Shown: piece by piece, positions 24,247 to 32,196 of the stretch
Layout of the letters: each line of letters begins with the position of its first letter
How positions within the stretch are numbered: position 1 is the first letter of the stretch
Source of the DNA: Acidiferrum sp963771295
Lineage (GTDB): Bacteria; Acidobacteriota; Terriglobia; Acidiferrales; UBA7541
DNA length: 64,000 nucleotides
Assembly (NCBI GenBank): GCA_963771295.1
Contig: CAVYTB010000014.1
Location: 372,001 to 436,000, forward strand
Direction of reading: 5' to 3'
The notes under the pieces: generated by a model
The model's input: only the letters and a program-made list of their open reading frames with translations
Told to the model about the DNA's origin: nothing
The model's database searches: none
Made by a program: the position numbers and the translations under genes

Positions 24247-25686
24247 TCATTTACGTTTCCAGCGGACGCTGCCGTCTTTCGTGTCTTCTAAAATTATACC
24301 ACGGTCCGCGAGTTGCTTACGGATGCGATCGGACGCAGGAAAGTCGCGGCGCTGCCGAGCGGCCTGGCGCTCGGCCACGAGCTTTTCGATTTCCGCATCG
24401 TCCACTGCCGACGCAGCCGGGGCAAAGCCGACGGCGTTGAGTTTTTCGGCGTCGTTGTCTTCGAGCACGGCAAAAACCTGGTCAAAATTATTCAGGAACT
24501 CCTGCGCGGCTTTCACATCTCCTTGCCGGAATTCGTCTTTATCCATCGCGATGTTGGCTTCGCGCACAAAATCGAAGACTGCGGCGAGCGCTTGCGCGGT
24601 ATTCAGGTCGTCGGATAAACCGGCATCGAAATCATCCGCAGCCTTGGCAATGCGTGCCGCCATTCCGGGCTGCTTCCCTGCCGGGAATTTTTCGTTTTTC
24701 AGGCGAGCCGCAAAATTGCGCAGGCGCTCGACAGAGCTGGTGGCCTGCTGCAAGCCGTCGAACGTGAAATTCAGTTGCCGGCGGTATGGAACGCTGGCGA
24801 GCGCAAAACGTGGAGCTGACGGTTTGTAGCCCTTGGCAAACAGTTCGCGCAGCGTGAAAACGTTGCCGAGCGATTTGGACATCTTTTCGTCTTCCACCAG
24901 CAGGTGTTCCGCGTGCATCCAGTAGCGGACGAATTGCTTGCCGGTGGCCGCTTCGCTCTGCGCGATTTCATTTTCGTGGTGCGGAAAGGCCAGATCGATG
25001 CCGCCGGTGTGAATGTCGATCGTTTCGCCGAGATACTTCATGGCCATGGCGGAGCATTCGATGTGCCAGCCGGGACGCCCCTTGCCAATCGGCGTATCCC
25101 ACACTTGCTCGCCAGGCTTGGGCGCCTTCCAGAGAGCGAAATCGCGCGCGCTCTCTTTTTCGTAGCGGTCGTTATCGACACGCGCACCCGCCTGAATGCC
25201 AGAGAGATCGATCTTGGAGAGTTTGCCGTAGTCCTTGAATTTAGCGATGCGGTAGTAGATGGAACCCTCCGACTCGTAGGTGTAGGTCTTCTCCTGCAGC
25301 TTCTGGATGAGCGCGACCATGTCTTGAATGTGGTCGGTGGCGCGGATCCAATGTTCGGGCGCTTCAATGCTCAGGGTCTTGCAGTCGGCAAAAAAAGCCT
25401 GAACATATTTTTCCGTGTAATCGCGAATGGAAACGCCGGCGGCGGCCGCATTGGCGATGATGCGGTCATCCACATCGGTCAGATTCATGACGTGATTCAA
25501 CTTGAAACCGCGCAGTTTCAAGAACCGGCGAAGAATGTCCTGGAACACAAAAGTGCGGAAATTGCCGATGTGGGCGTAGTTGTAAGTGGTGGGGCCGCAG
25601 GTGTACATGCGGACTTCGCCCTCTTTTTGCGGGACGAAGGGCTCAACTTTTGCCGTGAGGGTATTGTGGACCTGGATCGTGTGCAT
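24247..25686 (-). CDS. cysS: Cysteinyl-tRNA synthetase
   Basis: The 479-residue class I enzyme charges tRNA-Cys. The HIGH-type motif YNYAHIGNFRTFVFQDILRR, the zinc ligands (Cys30 region, GWHIECSAMAMKYLG, HHENEIAQSEA) and the KMSKSLGN loop are intact. The C-terminal anticodon-binding helices end in KDGSVRWKRK. Length is typical. It lies 90 bases downstream of the E2-like gene of the ubiquitin-like operon on the same strand, so read-through transcription is possible. Its cognate tRNA-Cys is about 7 kb away at 17120. Confidence 0.96.
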   Translation of the reverse strand: MHTIQVHNTLTAKVEPFVPQKEGEVRMYTCGPTTYNYAHIGNFRTFVFQDILRRFLKLRGFKLNHVMNLTDVDDRIIANAAAAGVSIRDYTEKYVQAFFADCKTLSIEAPEHWIRATDHIQDMVALIQKLQEKTYTYESEGSIYYRIAKFKDYGKLSKIDLSGIQAGARVDNDRYEKESARDFALWKAPKPGEQVWDTPIGKGRPGWHIECSAMAMKYLGETIDIHTGGIDLAFPHHENEIAQSEAATGKQFVRYWMHAEHLLVEDEKMSKSLGNVFTLRELFAKGYKPSAPRFALASVPYRRQLNFTFDGLQQATSSVERLRNFAARLKNEKFPAGKQPGMAARIAKAADDFDAGLSDDLNTAQALAAVFDFVREANIAMDKDEFRQGDVKAAQEFLNNFDQVFAVLEDNDAEKLNAVGFAPAASAVDDAEIEKLVAERQAARQRRDFPASDRIRKQLADRGIILEDTKDGSVRWKRK

Positions 25687-25776
25687 ATCGCTCAGTCGCG
25701 CCTTTCGAGACTGCGGTAAACGAATGATTGTATCCGAGGCATCGCGGCCGCTGCAACGAACAGGCTGGCCGGATAC

Positions 25777-26373
25777 TTATGCGAGGGAGATTTTCTGTGA
25801 CCAGGGATCGCTGGGAGCAGGCTCGCCAGTGGCAGGTTCAGCGGGTGGAGTTTGTACATCTTGAGTCTCTGCATTCGAGGCCGGGAGCTCGGTTGTTTCT
25901 GCGTTCGACGACGGAGGCGCGATGCTCCGGGTGTCGATGGGCAGCAGGCCCGCGTTCTGCGCCGCCCATTTGGCAGCCAGTCCATTCAGCGGGCTTTTCG
26001 TGTTGTATTCCTGATAGGAAATCATGCGGCCGATGCGAATAACGAGGTCATCCAGTCCCTCGGAGGCAGCCCAGAAATCACCGATACAAACCATGGCGTC
26101 ATCGAAATTGGGGTGAAACACCGGAGTGAGCATGCGGCATTGCGGAGCGCGCCGAGGGTAACCCAGCGAGAGGTTCACTTCCAAAACATGAATATTGCGC
26201 TCCAGTATGCTGCCATCGGGCGCGACGTACAGGCCACGAATGTTATACGTGAAGCGATAAATTTCTGGCGGGATACCGGCCCTGCCGGAAATCTGAATGA
26301 GCGGCCAACCGGCCAGTCGCGTCGTGAGCGTCTGATGATCGAGAAGCAATCGGCGTGTGCGTGGCGATGGCAT
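25777..26373 (-). CDS. Ubiquitin-conjugating enzyme E2-like protein
   Basis: From ATG 26373 the protein has 198 residues. Residues ~1-140 have the E2 (UBC) fold: RRLLLDHQTLTTRLAGWPLI, IHVLEVNLSLGYPRRAPQCR then MLTPVFHPNFDDAMVCIGDF. The HPN motif (87-89) is followed six residues later by Cys96, the position of the E2 active-site cysteine, and by the YQEYNTKSPLNGLAAKWA helix that matches the E2 C-terminal helices (compare NPDDPLANDVAEQW). The tail after 145 is Pro/Ser/Thr-rich, with a repeated SNAET. It should accept the ubiquitin-like protein from the E1. It is the last gene of the operon, 13 bases after the GYF_2 gene. The start is uncertain; a longer frame to 26421 is possible. Confidence 0.85.
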   Translation of the reverse strand: MPSPRTRRLLLDHQTLTTRLAGWPLIQISGRAGIPPEIYRFTYNIRGLYVAPDGSILERNIHVLEVNLSLGYPRRAPQCRMLTPVFHPNFDDAMVCIGDFWAASEGLDDLVIRIGRMISYQEYNTKSPLNGLAAKWAAQNAGLLPIDTRSIAPPSSNAETTELPASNAETQDVQTPPAEPATGEPAPSDPWSQKISLA

Positions 26374-26386
26374 AAGCAGCGGGCAC

Positions 26387-27052
26387 TCAGGAGAGTATGC
26401 CAGTCTTTTTCCAACGCGCAATACGATTGATGTGATATTGCAGGTAGACGGAGCTGAAGAAAAAAGTCATGACGCCGCTGAGAGTCAGCGCGATATTTTC
26501 CCGGGAATTGTAATAATCCTCCATCGCGCCGCGAATCTTGAAAATGCCGACGATGTAGGCAATCAAGCCGGCAAAGATGAAGATGCCCCCCGCAGCGTAC
26601 AGTCCCGCATTTTGGCCAGCGGCGGCGCCAAATCCTATGGCGAAGATGCCAGCTACGAACCCCGCGGGATACATCGCTACCAGCACCATGGCCAAGTTGT
26701 TTCCAGATAACTTGCGAGCCCAATTCGCCTGGATCAGCACCCACACCCAATTGAAAATTAGCGCTAGCGCGCCATAGGACAACCGGCCCAAAATAACAAT
26801 GATCAGCAATATGGACCAATGCAAATTCGGCGGAAGGGGCACCAGTTCGGGTGCGGGCGCCACTGCCACCGGCGCGGCCGTCACCTGGATGGGAATGTTT
26901 CCCAATATCTGCGAAACAGGCACCCACTGGTCCATGCCTTCGCTCTGCGCCAAATCGCCGGGCAGGACGCGGCCGGATTGCACATACCCCTGCAAGTCCG
27001 CCAGAGTGTAAGGTCCAAACTTTTCTTCGCCACGTTGCACGAAATAATCCAT
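26387..27052 (-). CDS. GYF_2 (DUF4339) domain membrane protein
   Basis: The 221-residue protein begins MDYFVQRGEEKFGPYTLADL, QGYVQSGRVLPGDLAQSEGM, DQW, a GYF_2 domain of the type that binds proline-rich peptides. A Pro/Ala linker (~55-75) leads to four membrane helices (HWSILLIIVILGRLSYGALA, then two more pairs) and a basic tail. The N-terminus is expected in the cytoplasm. In this operon the GYF_2 domain could bind proline-rich tails of the RING/TM2 protein or the E2-like protein, which both carry such regions. Function is otherwise unknown. It is 12 bases after the RING/TM2 gene. Confidence 0.8.
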   Translation of the reverse strand: MDYFVQRGEEKFGPYTLADLQGYVQSGRVLPGDLAQSEGMDQWVPVSQILGNIPIQVTAAPVAVAPAPELVPLPPNLHWSILLIIVILGRLSYGALALIFNWVWVLIQANWARKLSGNNLAMVLVAMYPAGFVAGIFAIGFGAAAGQNAGLYAAGGIFIFAGLIAYIVGIFKIRGAMEDYYNSRENIALTLSGVMTFFFSSVYLQYHINRIARWKKTGILS

Positions 27053-27064
27053 TCGGGCGCTCCG

Positions 27065-27727
27065 CTATGACCTGAATTTGATCCCGTTACTGTCCTGATC
27101 GATCGTGCAAACATCAATAACCGCCCAGACCCAGCTCATCGGGCTTGCCAAGCCAAGCGTTAAGACCGTCAGCAAAAGCTGTGCGATGGCCTTGTTCTTG
27201 TAGCCAGCATAGAAATTGTGCGCGCCGAACGCGCCAAGCAGCACACCCAACACAATGAAGGTGGTGCGGTTTTTCGCTGCTGGGTCCTGCTCAAAACTAA
27301 GCCTTGCCGACGGAGCGGCCGTGGCCACCGCGGCCACCGGTTGAACGCCAAACAGAACGCTGCCCGCACCGTAGCGAGGCGCGGGCGGAAACGCAGGTGC
27401 TGGATTGTGTGCCGGGATTGCACCCGGCGGAAGCGGCGGAGGCGCAGATTTCACTCTGGCCGGTGGCGCTGGCGGCCCAGCAGCCGACTCCGCAGCCGCG
27501 GTAGTTACTGCCGAGGAAGCCGCGGTAGCGCTTGCGCCCGCTAATTCGCTTCCGGTGAGGTGTAACTTCGGTTCTTCCGCAGGAGCCGCGCTGCACCCAA
27601 ACACCGTGCAGCCACCGTTTTCGGCAAAGCAATCGGCATGATGAGGTGCGCCGCACCCAGGGCAAACCAGTTCCTCGCCGGTGCCCGATTCAACCGTTCC
27701 GCGGCAATAGGGACAGACGGCGTTCAT
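27065..27727 (-). CDS. RING-like zinc finger protein with TM2 membrane domain (E3-like candidate)
   Basis: The 220-residue protein opens MNAVCPYCRGTVESGTGEEL, VCPGCGAPHHADCFAENGGC. Its ligands are Cys5-x2-Cys8, Cys22-x2-Cys25, His29/His30, Cys33, Cys40 and Cys45, in a treble-clef binuclear pattern like prokaryotic RING-type fingers found beside ubiquitin-like systems. A long Pro/Ala-rich linker (residues ~60-150) follows, then a TM2 domain: NRTTFIVLGVLLGAFGAHNF, YAGYKNKAIAQLLLTVLTLG, then DVCTI. This places the zinc finger on the cytoplasmic face of a membrane. In the operon it is the natural candidate for an E3-like ligase. It overlaps the FHA gene by four bases. Confidence 0.8.
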   Translation of the reverse strand: MNAVCPYCRGTVESGTGEELVCPGCGAPHHADCFAENGGCTVFGCSAAPAEEPKLHLTGSELAGASATAASSAVTTAAAESAAGPPAPPARVKSAPPPLPPGAIPAHNPAPAFPPAPRYGAGSVLFGVQPVAAVATAAPSARLSFEQDPAAKNRTTFIVLGVLLGAFGAHNFYAGYKNKAIAQLLLTVLTLGLASPMSWVWAVIDVCTIDQDSNGIKFRS

Positions 27728-28788
27728 GCGCGCTGTCTTTCTTTATAGCGAAAGGCGTATCGCCCAATCTGCAACAGATCGCCATCCTGCAGCACGCGCG
27801 TTTGCACCGGGCCGCCGCCCACGTACACTGCGCCCAAAGCCTTCAGCTGAACACGCGAGCCGGTGATCGCGATGGCAGCATGTTGCGGAAGAATATTGGC
27901 GTCTTTGAACAGATAGATATCCGCCTGCTGTTCGCTGCCCAACGTGGTGAGCGATTTATACAGGATGAATTGTTTGCCCGCCAGTGGCCCCGCAGTGACG
28001 TACAGCCAACGGTCCTTCAACGCGCTTTCCACCAGGCCCATGGCAACGCCCGTAGCCAAGCCCACCAGGGCGAAACCGACGGCACGGCTGAGGCTCGCCC
28101 CTCTTGCGGCCATTGAGATGGGATCGAAAATCATTCCGCCGATGCCTGCGCCCACCAACCCGCCAATAACGCCGTATTTCGCTTTCTTCATCGACTGCCC
28201 GACGATTCCGTAAACCACGCCACCCGCAGCACCGAACACGGCCCAAGCGATGCCTCGGGCAATCCAGGCCGCGGGGTTATGGAAGGAGAGCACGCCCGCT
28301 TGAGCGCACAGCCCCAGGCCAATGTTGTAAATAATATTGGCAACAAATTCGAAGACGAATCCGAGCACAACGCCGAGCGGCAGCGCCAACAATCCACGCA
28401 GCAGCGCCTTGCGCGACGAACGCTCCACGAGGCTTTCCGTAATTCCAAAACCGATGCACATAAACGTGATGATCGCGGGAATCATCCAGAAATTGCCCCA
28501 ACGAAAGCCCGTTCGGGCGTCCACAAATCCAGGTTCGCAAAGTCCCCAGCCAAGGACCGCTCCCAACAGGCCCGCTGCTCCGAGATAAAACCACGCCTGC
28601 AAAAGGACACTACCTTTTTCTTCGGGCAGTTCAGGGGCCTTATCCGCGGCCTCTGTGATCGTTCCGTAGGACTTTACGCCTGTGGGCTCTCCCGGAATCG
28701 GCGCGGTGGGAATGTTCTGTGGCAGCGACACGTTCGCCAAATCTTCCGAAGTGATTCTGAGCGGTTCCTTGTTGTTGCTAGTGGACAT
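27724..28788 (-). CDS. Multi-pass membrane protein with C-terminal FHA domain
   Basis: The 354-residue protein has a ~60-residue charged N-terminus, then about seven membrane helices (residues ~62-255, Gly/Ala-rich, e.g. QAWFYLGAAGLLGAVLGWGL and AVGFALVGLATGVAMGLVES), then an FHA-like beta-sandwich (~265-350): GKQFILYKSLTTLGSEQQAD, IYLFKDANILPQHAAIAITG, DGDLLQIGRYAFRYKERQ. FHA domains bind phosphothreonine peptides; here the usual GR motif is GS, so binding may be altered. It overlaps the JAMM gene by 11 bases upstream and the RING/TM2 gene by four downstream. A role as phosphorylation-dependent receptor or scaffold in the operon is inferred. Confidence 0.8.
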   Translation of the reverse strand: MSTSNNKEPLRITSEDLANVSLPQNIPTAPIPGEPTGVKSYGTITEAADKAPELPEEKGSVLLQAWFYLGAAGLLGAVLGWGLCEPGFVDARTGFRWGNFWMIPAIITFMCIGFGITESLVERSSRKALLRGLLALPLGVVLGFVFEFVANIIYNIGLGLCAQAGVLSFHNPAAWIARGIAWAVFGAAGGVVYGIVGQSMKKAKYGVIGGLVGAGIGGMIFDPISMAARGASLSRAVGFALVGLATGVAMGLVESALKDRWLYVTAGPLAGKQFILYKSLTTLGSEQQADIYLFKDANILPQHAAIAITGSRVQLKALGAVYVGGGPVQTRVLQDGDLLQIGRYAFRYKERQRA

Positions 28789-29635
28789 CGCGCCTCTTGG
28801 TTTCAGCTGGTTTGGACGGCTCGGGCTGGCCCGCTGGTTGACCAGCGTTGCTTTTTCCCTGGTCAGAATTAGGCGCCTTGGCGTCGGACGACGGTGAAAC
28901 CTGATAGTCCCTCAACGGTTGGCCTGTTTGCGGATCTACTGGTACGGGCAAGATGACGATGCGTGGAAGAAGATACCAGACCAACAGGCCGCCGAGAACC
29001 AGAACGGCCAGATGCGAGAACACGAAGGAGACAGTGCGCGACAACCGCGAAAGGTCTTGGTCCTTTTCTTCGGATTCTTCCGACTTTGCGACGACGGCGT
29101 CCTCCCACTCGTCGGGCGATTCTGAGCTACCCAGCACAGGTTCAGGCTTCTCGCCTGCGCCCGCCAGTTCCCCGCCACGCCGGTCGACGATGGCAAACTT
29201 TGACAACCTTTCCAGACGCTCGCCGTTCCATCCAAAGCAGCCTTCTTCGTCGGAGTGCGGGTCGTAAACCCAGGCAACCTGTTGCGGTGACGAAAAGAAG
29301 TTTTTGTGGATGAAAGTGTCGTGATCCGAAAGGAAAACGCCAAACCCCGGATGGGAGTGATACCAGCCGACGATGCGTTCGTTGGGATAGTCGCGATCCT
29401 TGATCTTGTAAATGTGCTCCCATGTGTCTTGAGTAAAAGTGACGTGCGTGCCGCCCTGCGCCGCGTTGGCACCCGCGATACACGCCACGACACTGGTGAC
29501 GGCTTCGTCTTCCGTTCCAATCAGCACACCGCAGACTTCTGTTTTGGTGTGAGAACGCGCATGCTGCCGAATCTCGCGGGCAACATCGCTGCTCATCCGG
29601 AGCGTAGCCGTCTTGTCTTTCTTTTGCTTCGGCAT
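28778..29635 (-). CDS. JAMM/MPN (JAB) isopeptidase, membrane anchored
   Basis: The 285-residue protein has an N-terminal JAB domain with the complete JAMM metalloprotease motif: Glu33 (TEVCGVLIG), His93 and His95, Ser103 and Asp106 in GWYHSHPGFGVFLSDHD. This spacing is the same as in eukaryotic Rpn11/CSN5-type deubiquitinases. Residues ~140-205 are an acidic, Ser/Pro-rich linker; a single membrane helix follows (VLVLGGLLVWYLLPRIVILP) and a short tail. It should remove the ubiquitin-like protein from substrates at the membrane. Its start shares one base with the stop of the E1-like gene (TGATG). Confidence 0.9.
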   Translation of the reverse strand: MPKQKKDKTATLRMSSDVAREIRQHARSHTKTEVCGVLIGTEDEAVTSVVACIAGANAAQGGTHVTFTQDTWEHIYKIKDRDYPNERIVGWYHSHPGFGVFLSDHDTFIHKNFFSSPQQVAWVYDPHSDEEGCFGWNGERLERLSKFAIVDRRGGELAGAGEKPEPVLGSSESPDEWEDAVVAKSEESEEKDQDLSRLSRTVSFVFSHLAVLVLGGLLVWYLLPRIVILPVPVDPQTGQPLRDYQVSPSSDAKAPNSDQGKSNAGQPAGQPEPSKPAETKRRDVH

Positions 29636-30822
29636 CAGGCGCTCACCTTTGCCAGCGGACCCAGCACCGTTTCCCTGTCATCGTTGAGGAGGTAACCAAT
29701 TTCGCGCGTGGAACTGCGCGCGGTGAATACATCGAAGAGAGGCAAGCCAAGTTCGCTCAATCTGCGCTGACCAAAGGCCTGGCTCCCATCGTACCCGTGC
29801 GCCGCGTGCACAACCCTCATATGGCCGTCGATTCGGCATCGGCCGTCTTCGTAGCTCAGCGACCCGACCGGCACAAACAAGTTCTCTTCCGCAGCACATT
29901 GCGGGCAGACGAGCTTGTGAATCACATCGCGGCTGAATTCCACCGTCAATTCGCGTTCGGCCAGGTCGCTCTTCGCTCGTTCCAACAACTGGTGGAGAGT
30001 CAAATCGCCGGAACGCTCATCCAGCTTCACGATTTGCGGTAGGGTGTAGTGACTCATGCACGACGGGTTCTCGCTGTATTCCACTTTGTATGACGAATGG
30101 TTCAGTCCCTCAAAGATAAAGCCGTGCCCAGCGAGCGTCGGCATGCCATGAATCAGCTTCACGGCTTCCTGCACCTGAATCCCAGCGATAATGGAGGAAA
30201 TCGTAGGTGTGGTGGGAATCTTCCCTTCCGTTACATCCTCATGCACCAGCAGGTTGCAAGACATTCTTCGTTCCAGGATGGCCCAATCCACTTCGCCGAG
30301 CGTGCATTCGTAGCACGGGGCCACTCCTGGCAGGAAAACGCGTGCGACACCATTGATGCCCTCAATGGCTCCGTCAATCCAGGGACGATTCACCTTCCAC
30401 GCGCAACGGTTAATCCAAAGCCGGGCTTCGCGGTTATCGAGGCCAGCGATAATCACGTCGCTCCATTCGAATAGGCCCAACCCGCAGTCGCGGGTCACGT
30501 TGGCGGCGAGGGGCTGAATCCGCGCATGGGAAGCAATCGCGGTGTAAGCTGCCGCGGCAACCTCAACTTTAAATTTGCCGATGTCTTCCGTGCGAAACAG
30601 AATGGTGCGGGAAAGGTTGGATTCGTCAATACGATCCATATCTACGACAATCACGTTGCCGAATCCCAGCAGCGCAAGATTCTTCAGGATTTCATTTCCC
30701 AGCGCGCCCGCGCCAATCACCAGGACGCGGCAAGCCGCGATCTTCGATTGATCCCACCAGGGGATCAATTTCAAGCGGCTAAACCGGTCTTCCTGCAGCT
30801 CGCCCTTCTGGATTGTCACCAT
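29635..30822 (-). CDS. E1-like (ThiF/MoeB/UBA) adenylating enzyme
   Basis: The 395-residue protein has a Rossmann ATP-binding motif VLVIGAGALGNEILKNLALL (Gly37-x-Gly39), VVDMDRIDESNLSRTILFR with the conserved Asp/Asn/Arg set, GLDNREARLWIN, and YECTL before the region VDWAILERRMSCNLL. Cys189 is a good candidate catalytic Cys. Cys170-x2-Cys173 and Cys306-x2-Cys309 form a probable zinc site. The C-terminal ~110 residues (LLNDDRETVLGPLAK) may bind partner proteins. It should adenylate the C-terminal Gly of the adjacent ubiquitin-like protein. It lies 15 bases downstream of that gene. Confidence 0.9.
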   Translation of the reverse strand: MVTIQKGELQEDRFSRLKLIPWWDQSKIAACRVLVIGAGALGNEILKNLALLGFGNVIVVDMDRIDESNLSRTILFRTEDIGKFKVEVAAAAYTAIASHARIQPLAANVTRDCGLGLFEWSDVIIAGLDNREARLWINRCAWKVNRPWIDGAIEGINGVARVFLPGVAPCYECTLGEVDWAILERRMSCNLLVHEDVTEGKIPTTPTISSIIAGIQVQEAVKLIHGMPTLAGHGFIFEGLNHSSYKVEYSENPSCMSHYTLPQIVKLDERSGDLTLHQLLERAKSDLAERELTVEFSRDVIHKLVCPQCAAEENLFVPVGSLSYEDGRCRIDGHMRVVHAAHGYDGSQAFGQRRLSELGLPLFDVFTARSSTREIGYLLNDDRETVLGPLAKVSA

Positions 30823-30837
30823 ATGCGCGTTGCGCTC

Positions 30838-31107
30838 TCAACCAGCGGTTATTTCTGGTTGTAGGCGCAGGATGTCACCGTCTTGCACCTGAGCCTCCGC
30901 CAGAGTCTGCGTGTCCTGTACCTGCCTTCCTGAATTTTTGTGATGAAATTTGTAGCTCAGCGGAGCGCCATCGGGCCCGTTGGTGGGCAGGCGTAATTTC
31001 TGGACGAGCACGGCGATGATTTTGTTGCAGGGAGCGTCGTCAGGCAATTCCACTGGTACTCGTTTGTTTTCCGTGGAATCGTAAACCGTCACGTTAATCG
31101 TCGGCAT
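30838..31107 (-). CDS. Ubiquitin-like beta-grasp protein (YukD-like)
   Basis: The 89-residue protein has beta-grasp spacing: MPTINVTVYDSTENKRVPVE, LPDDAPCNKIIAVLVQKLRL, then LSYKFHHKNSGRQVQDTQTL, AEAQVQDGDILRLQPEITAG. The last strand (DGDILRLQPEI) and the preceding 'QTLAEAQVQDGD' turn are characteristic of YukD/ubiquitin-like folds. It ends in a single Gly (ITAG, stop at 30838), not in a processed tail, so it is ready for adenylation. It is the modifier of this operon by position: directly before the E1-like gene. Confidence 0.88.
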   Translation of the reverse strand: MPTINVTVYDSTENKRVPVELPDDAPCNKIIAVLVQKLRLPTNGPDGAPLSYKFHHKNSGRQVQDTQTLAEAQVQDGDILRLQPEITAG

Positions 31108-31134
31108 ATCCTCGTATTCCTTGTGTACCGGAAG

Positions 31135-32196
31135 CTAGTTCTGTTTCTTGCGCGAACCCGCACTCACAAACTCATCCAGGCGCTTTTTGCCGTCGCCGGA
31201 AAAATCCCAGCGTTCCGGAGTGAGAACGGCGTCGGCGCGAACAGCAAAATTCAAATTCTCGGCGTTGGGGCTCATGTTGCGGTCCACCATCGAAGTGACG
31301 ATCCCAACCAGGTTGCCGCGGTCGTCATATACCGGTCCGCCGCTGTTTCCGGGGCTGACCGGGGCGGAAATCTGCAGCGTATCTTTTTCGGTTCGCGAGA
31401 TGATTCCGGTGCTCAAGGTGAAGCGAAGCCCCTGAGGGTGCCCAATCACAAAGATGTTCTCGCCCTCGACGACACCTTTCTGCTGCTCCACCGGTTGCAA
31501 GAAATTGCCGCTGCCCGATTCCCGTGGCAGCCAGATCAAGCACAAGTCCAGATCCTTGTGCCGTGCGATCACATCCCCGCCGGCCCAGGTACCGGAAGCC
31601 ATCGCCACAAGTGCCCGGCTTCCGCCGCGCGTCAACCTCGATTCATCAATCACGTGCCGCGCGGTCACCAACAAATAGCCCTCGGGGCTGGCTTCCAGCA
31701 GAACTCCGGCGCCAAATCCATTGGACGGCATTTCGTTGTGTGAAGTCCACGTGCGACGCGCCGGACTGATTACCGCGACCAAGGGCTTCAGTTGCTCGGA
31801 GACGTCCCTTGCGGTCATGGGCGCCAACGAGGGAAGAGACGGAAAGCTGATCTTGGTGTCCAGCTCGTTCAAGCTGCCGCTGACCATCGCGGGCAAGGGT
31901 ACGAACGACACCGCCAGCACCGCGGCGATCGATGTGAATATTCCACTGATGATCAGAAGCGTGGAAAGAAACGACAGCCACGCAAAACGGGTTCGTGGCG
32001 GCAAACCGCGCATCGCTACTCGTACCACCAATGTGATCAGGCAAAGAAGGGGCAATACAAACACCAGTGGGCTCATCGCGACGCGGGCCCATGCCGGAAC
32101 GGGCGGCGGAAGTTTTGGTTCAAGACGAGCTGGCTGTTCTGGCGCCGCGGGCGCTACATCAGAAATCTCCCGCGACCCGATAACAATTTTTTCCAT
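31135..32196 (-). CDS. Membrane-anchored trypsin-like serine protease
   Basis: The 353-residue protein has an N-terminal Pro-rich segment, two membrane helices (~42-62 and ~74-98), then an S1/HtrA-like domain: GFGAGVLLEASPEGYLLVTA, with the triad His181 (TARHVID), Asp217 (KDLDLCL) and Ser285 (SPGNSGGPV). There is no PDZ domain. With two helices the protease lies on the same side as the N-terminus, probably the cytoplasm, though topology is uncertain. It is first in the operon, 27 bases before the ubiquitin-like gene. It could process substrates or the system's own components. Confidence 0.82.
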   Translation of the reverse strand: MEKIVIGSREISDVAPAAPEQPARLEPKLPPPVPAWARVAMSPLVFVLPLLCLITLVVRVAMRGLPPRTRFAWLSFLSTLLIISGIFTSIAAVLAVSFVPLPAMVSGSLNELDTKISFPSLPSLAPMTARDVSEQLKPLVAVISPARRTWTSHNEMPSNGFGAGVLLEASPEGYLLVTARHVIDESRLTRGGSRALVAMASGTWAGGDVIARHKDLDLCLIWLPRESGSGNFLQPVEQQKGVVEGENIFVIGHPQGLRFTLSTGIISRTEKDTLQISAPVSPGNSGGPVYDDRGNLVGIVTSMVDRNMSPNAENLNFAVRADAVLTPERWDFSGDGKKRLDEFVSAGSRKKQN

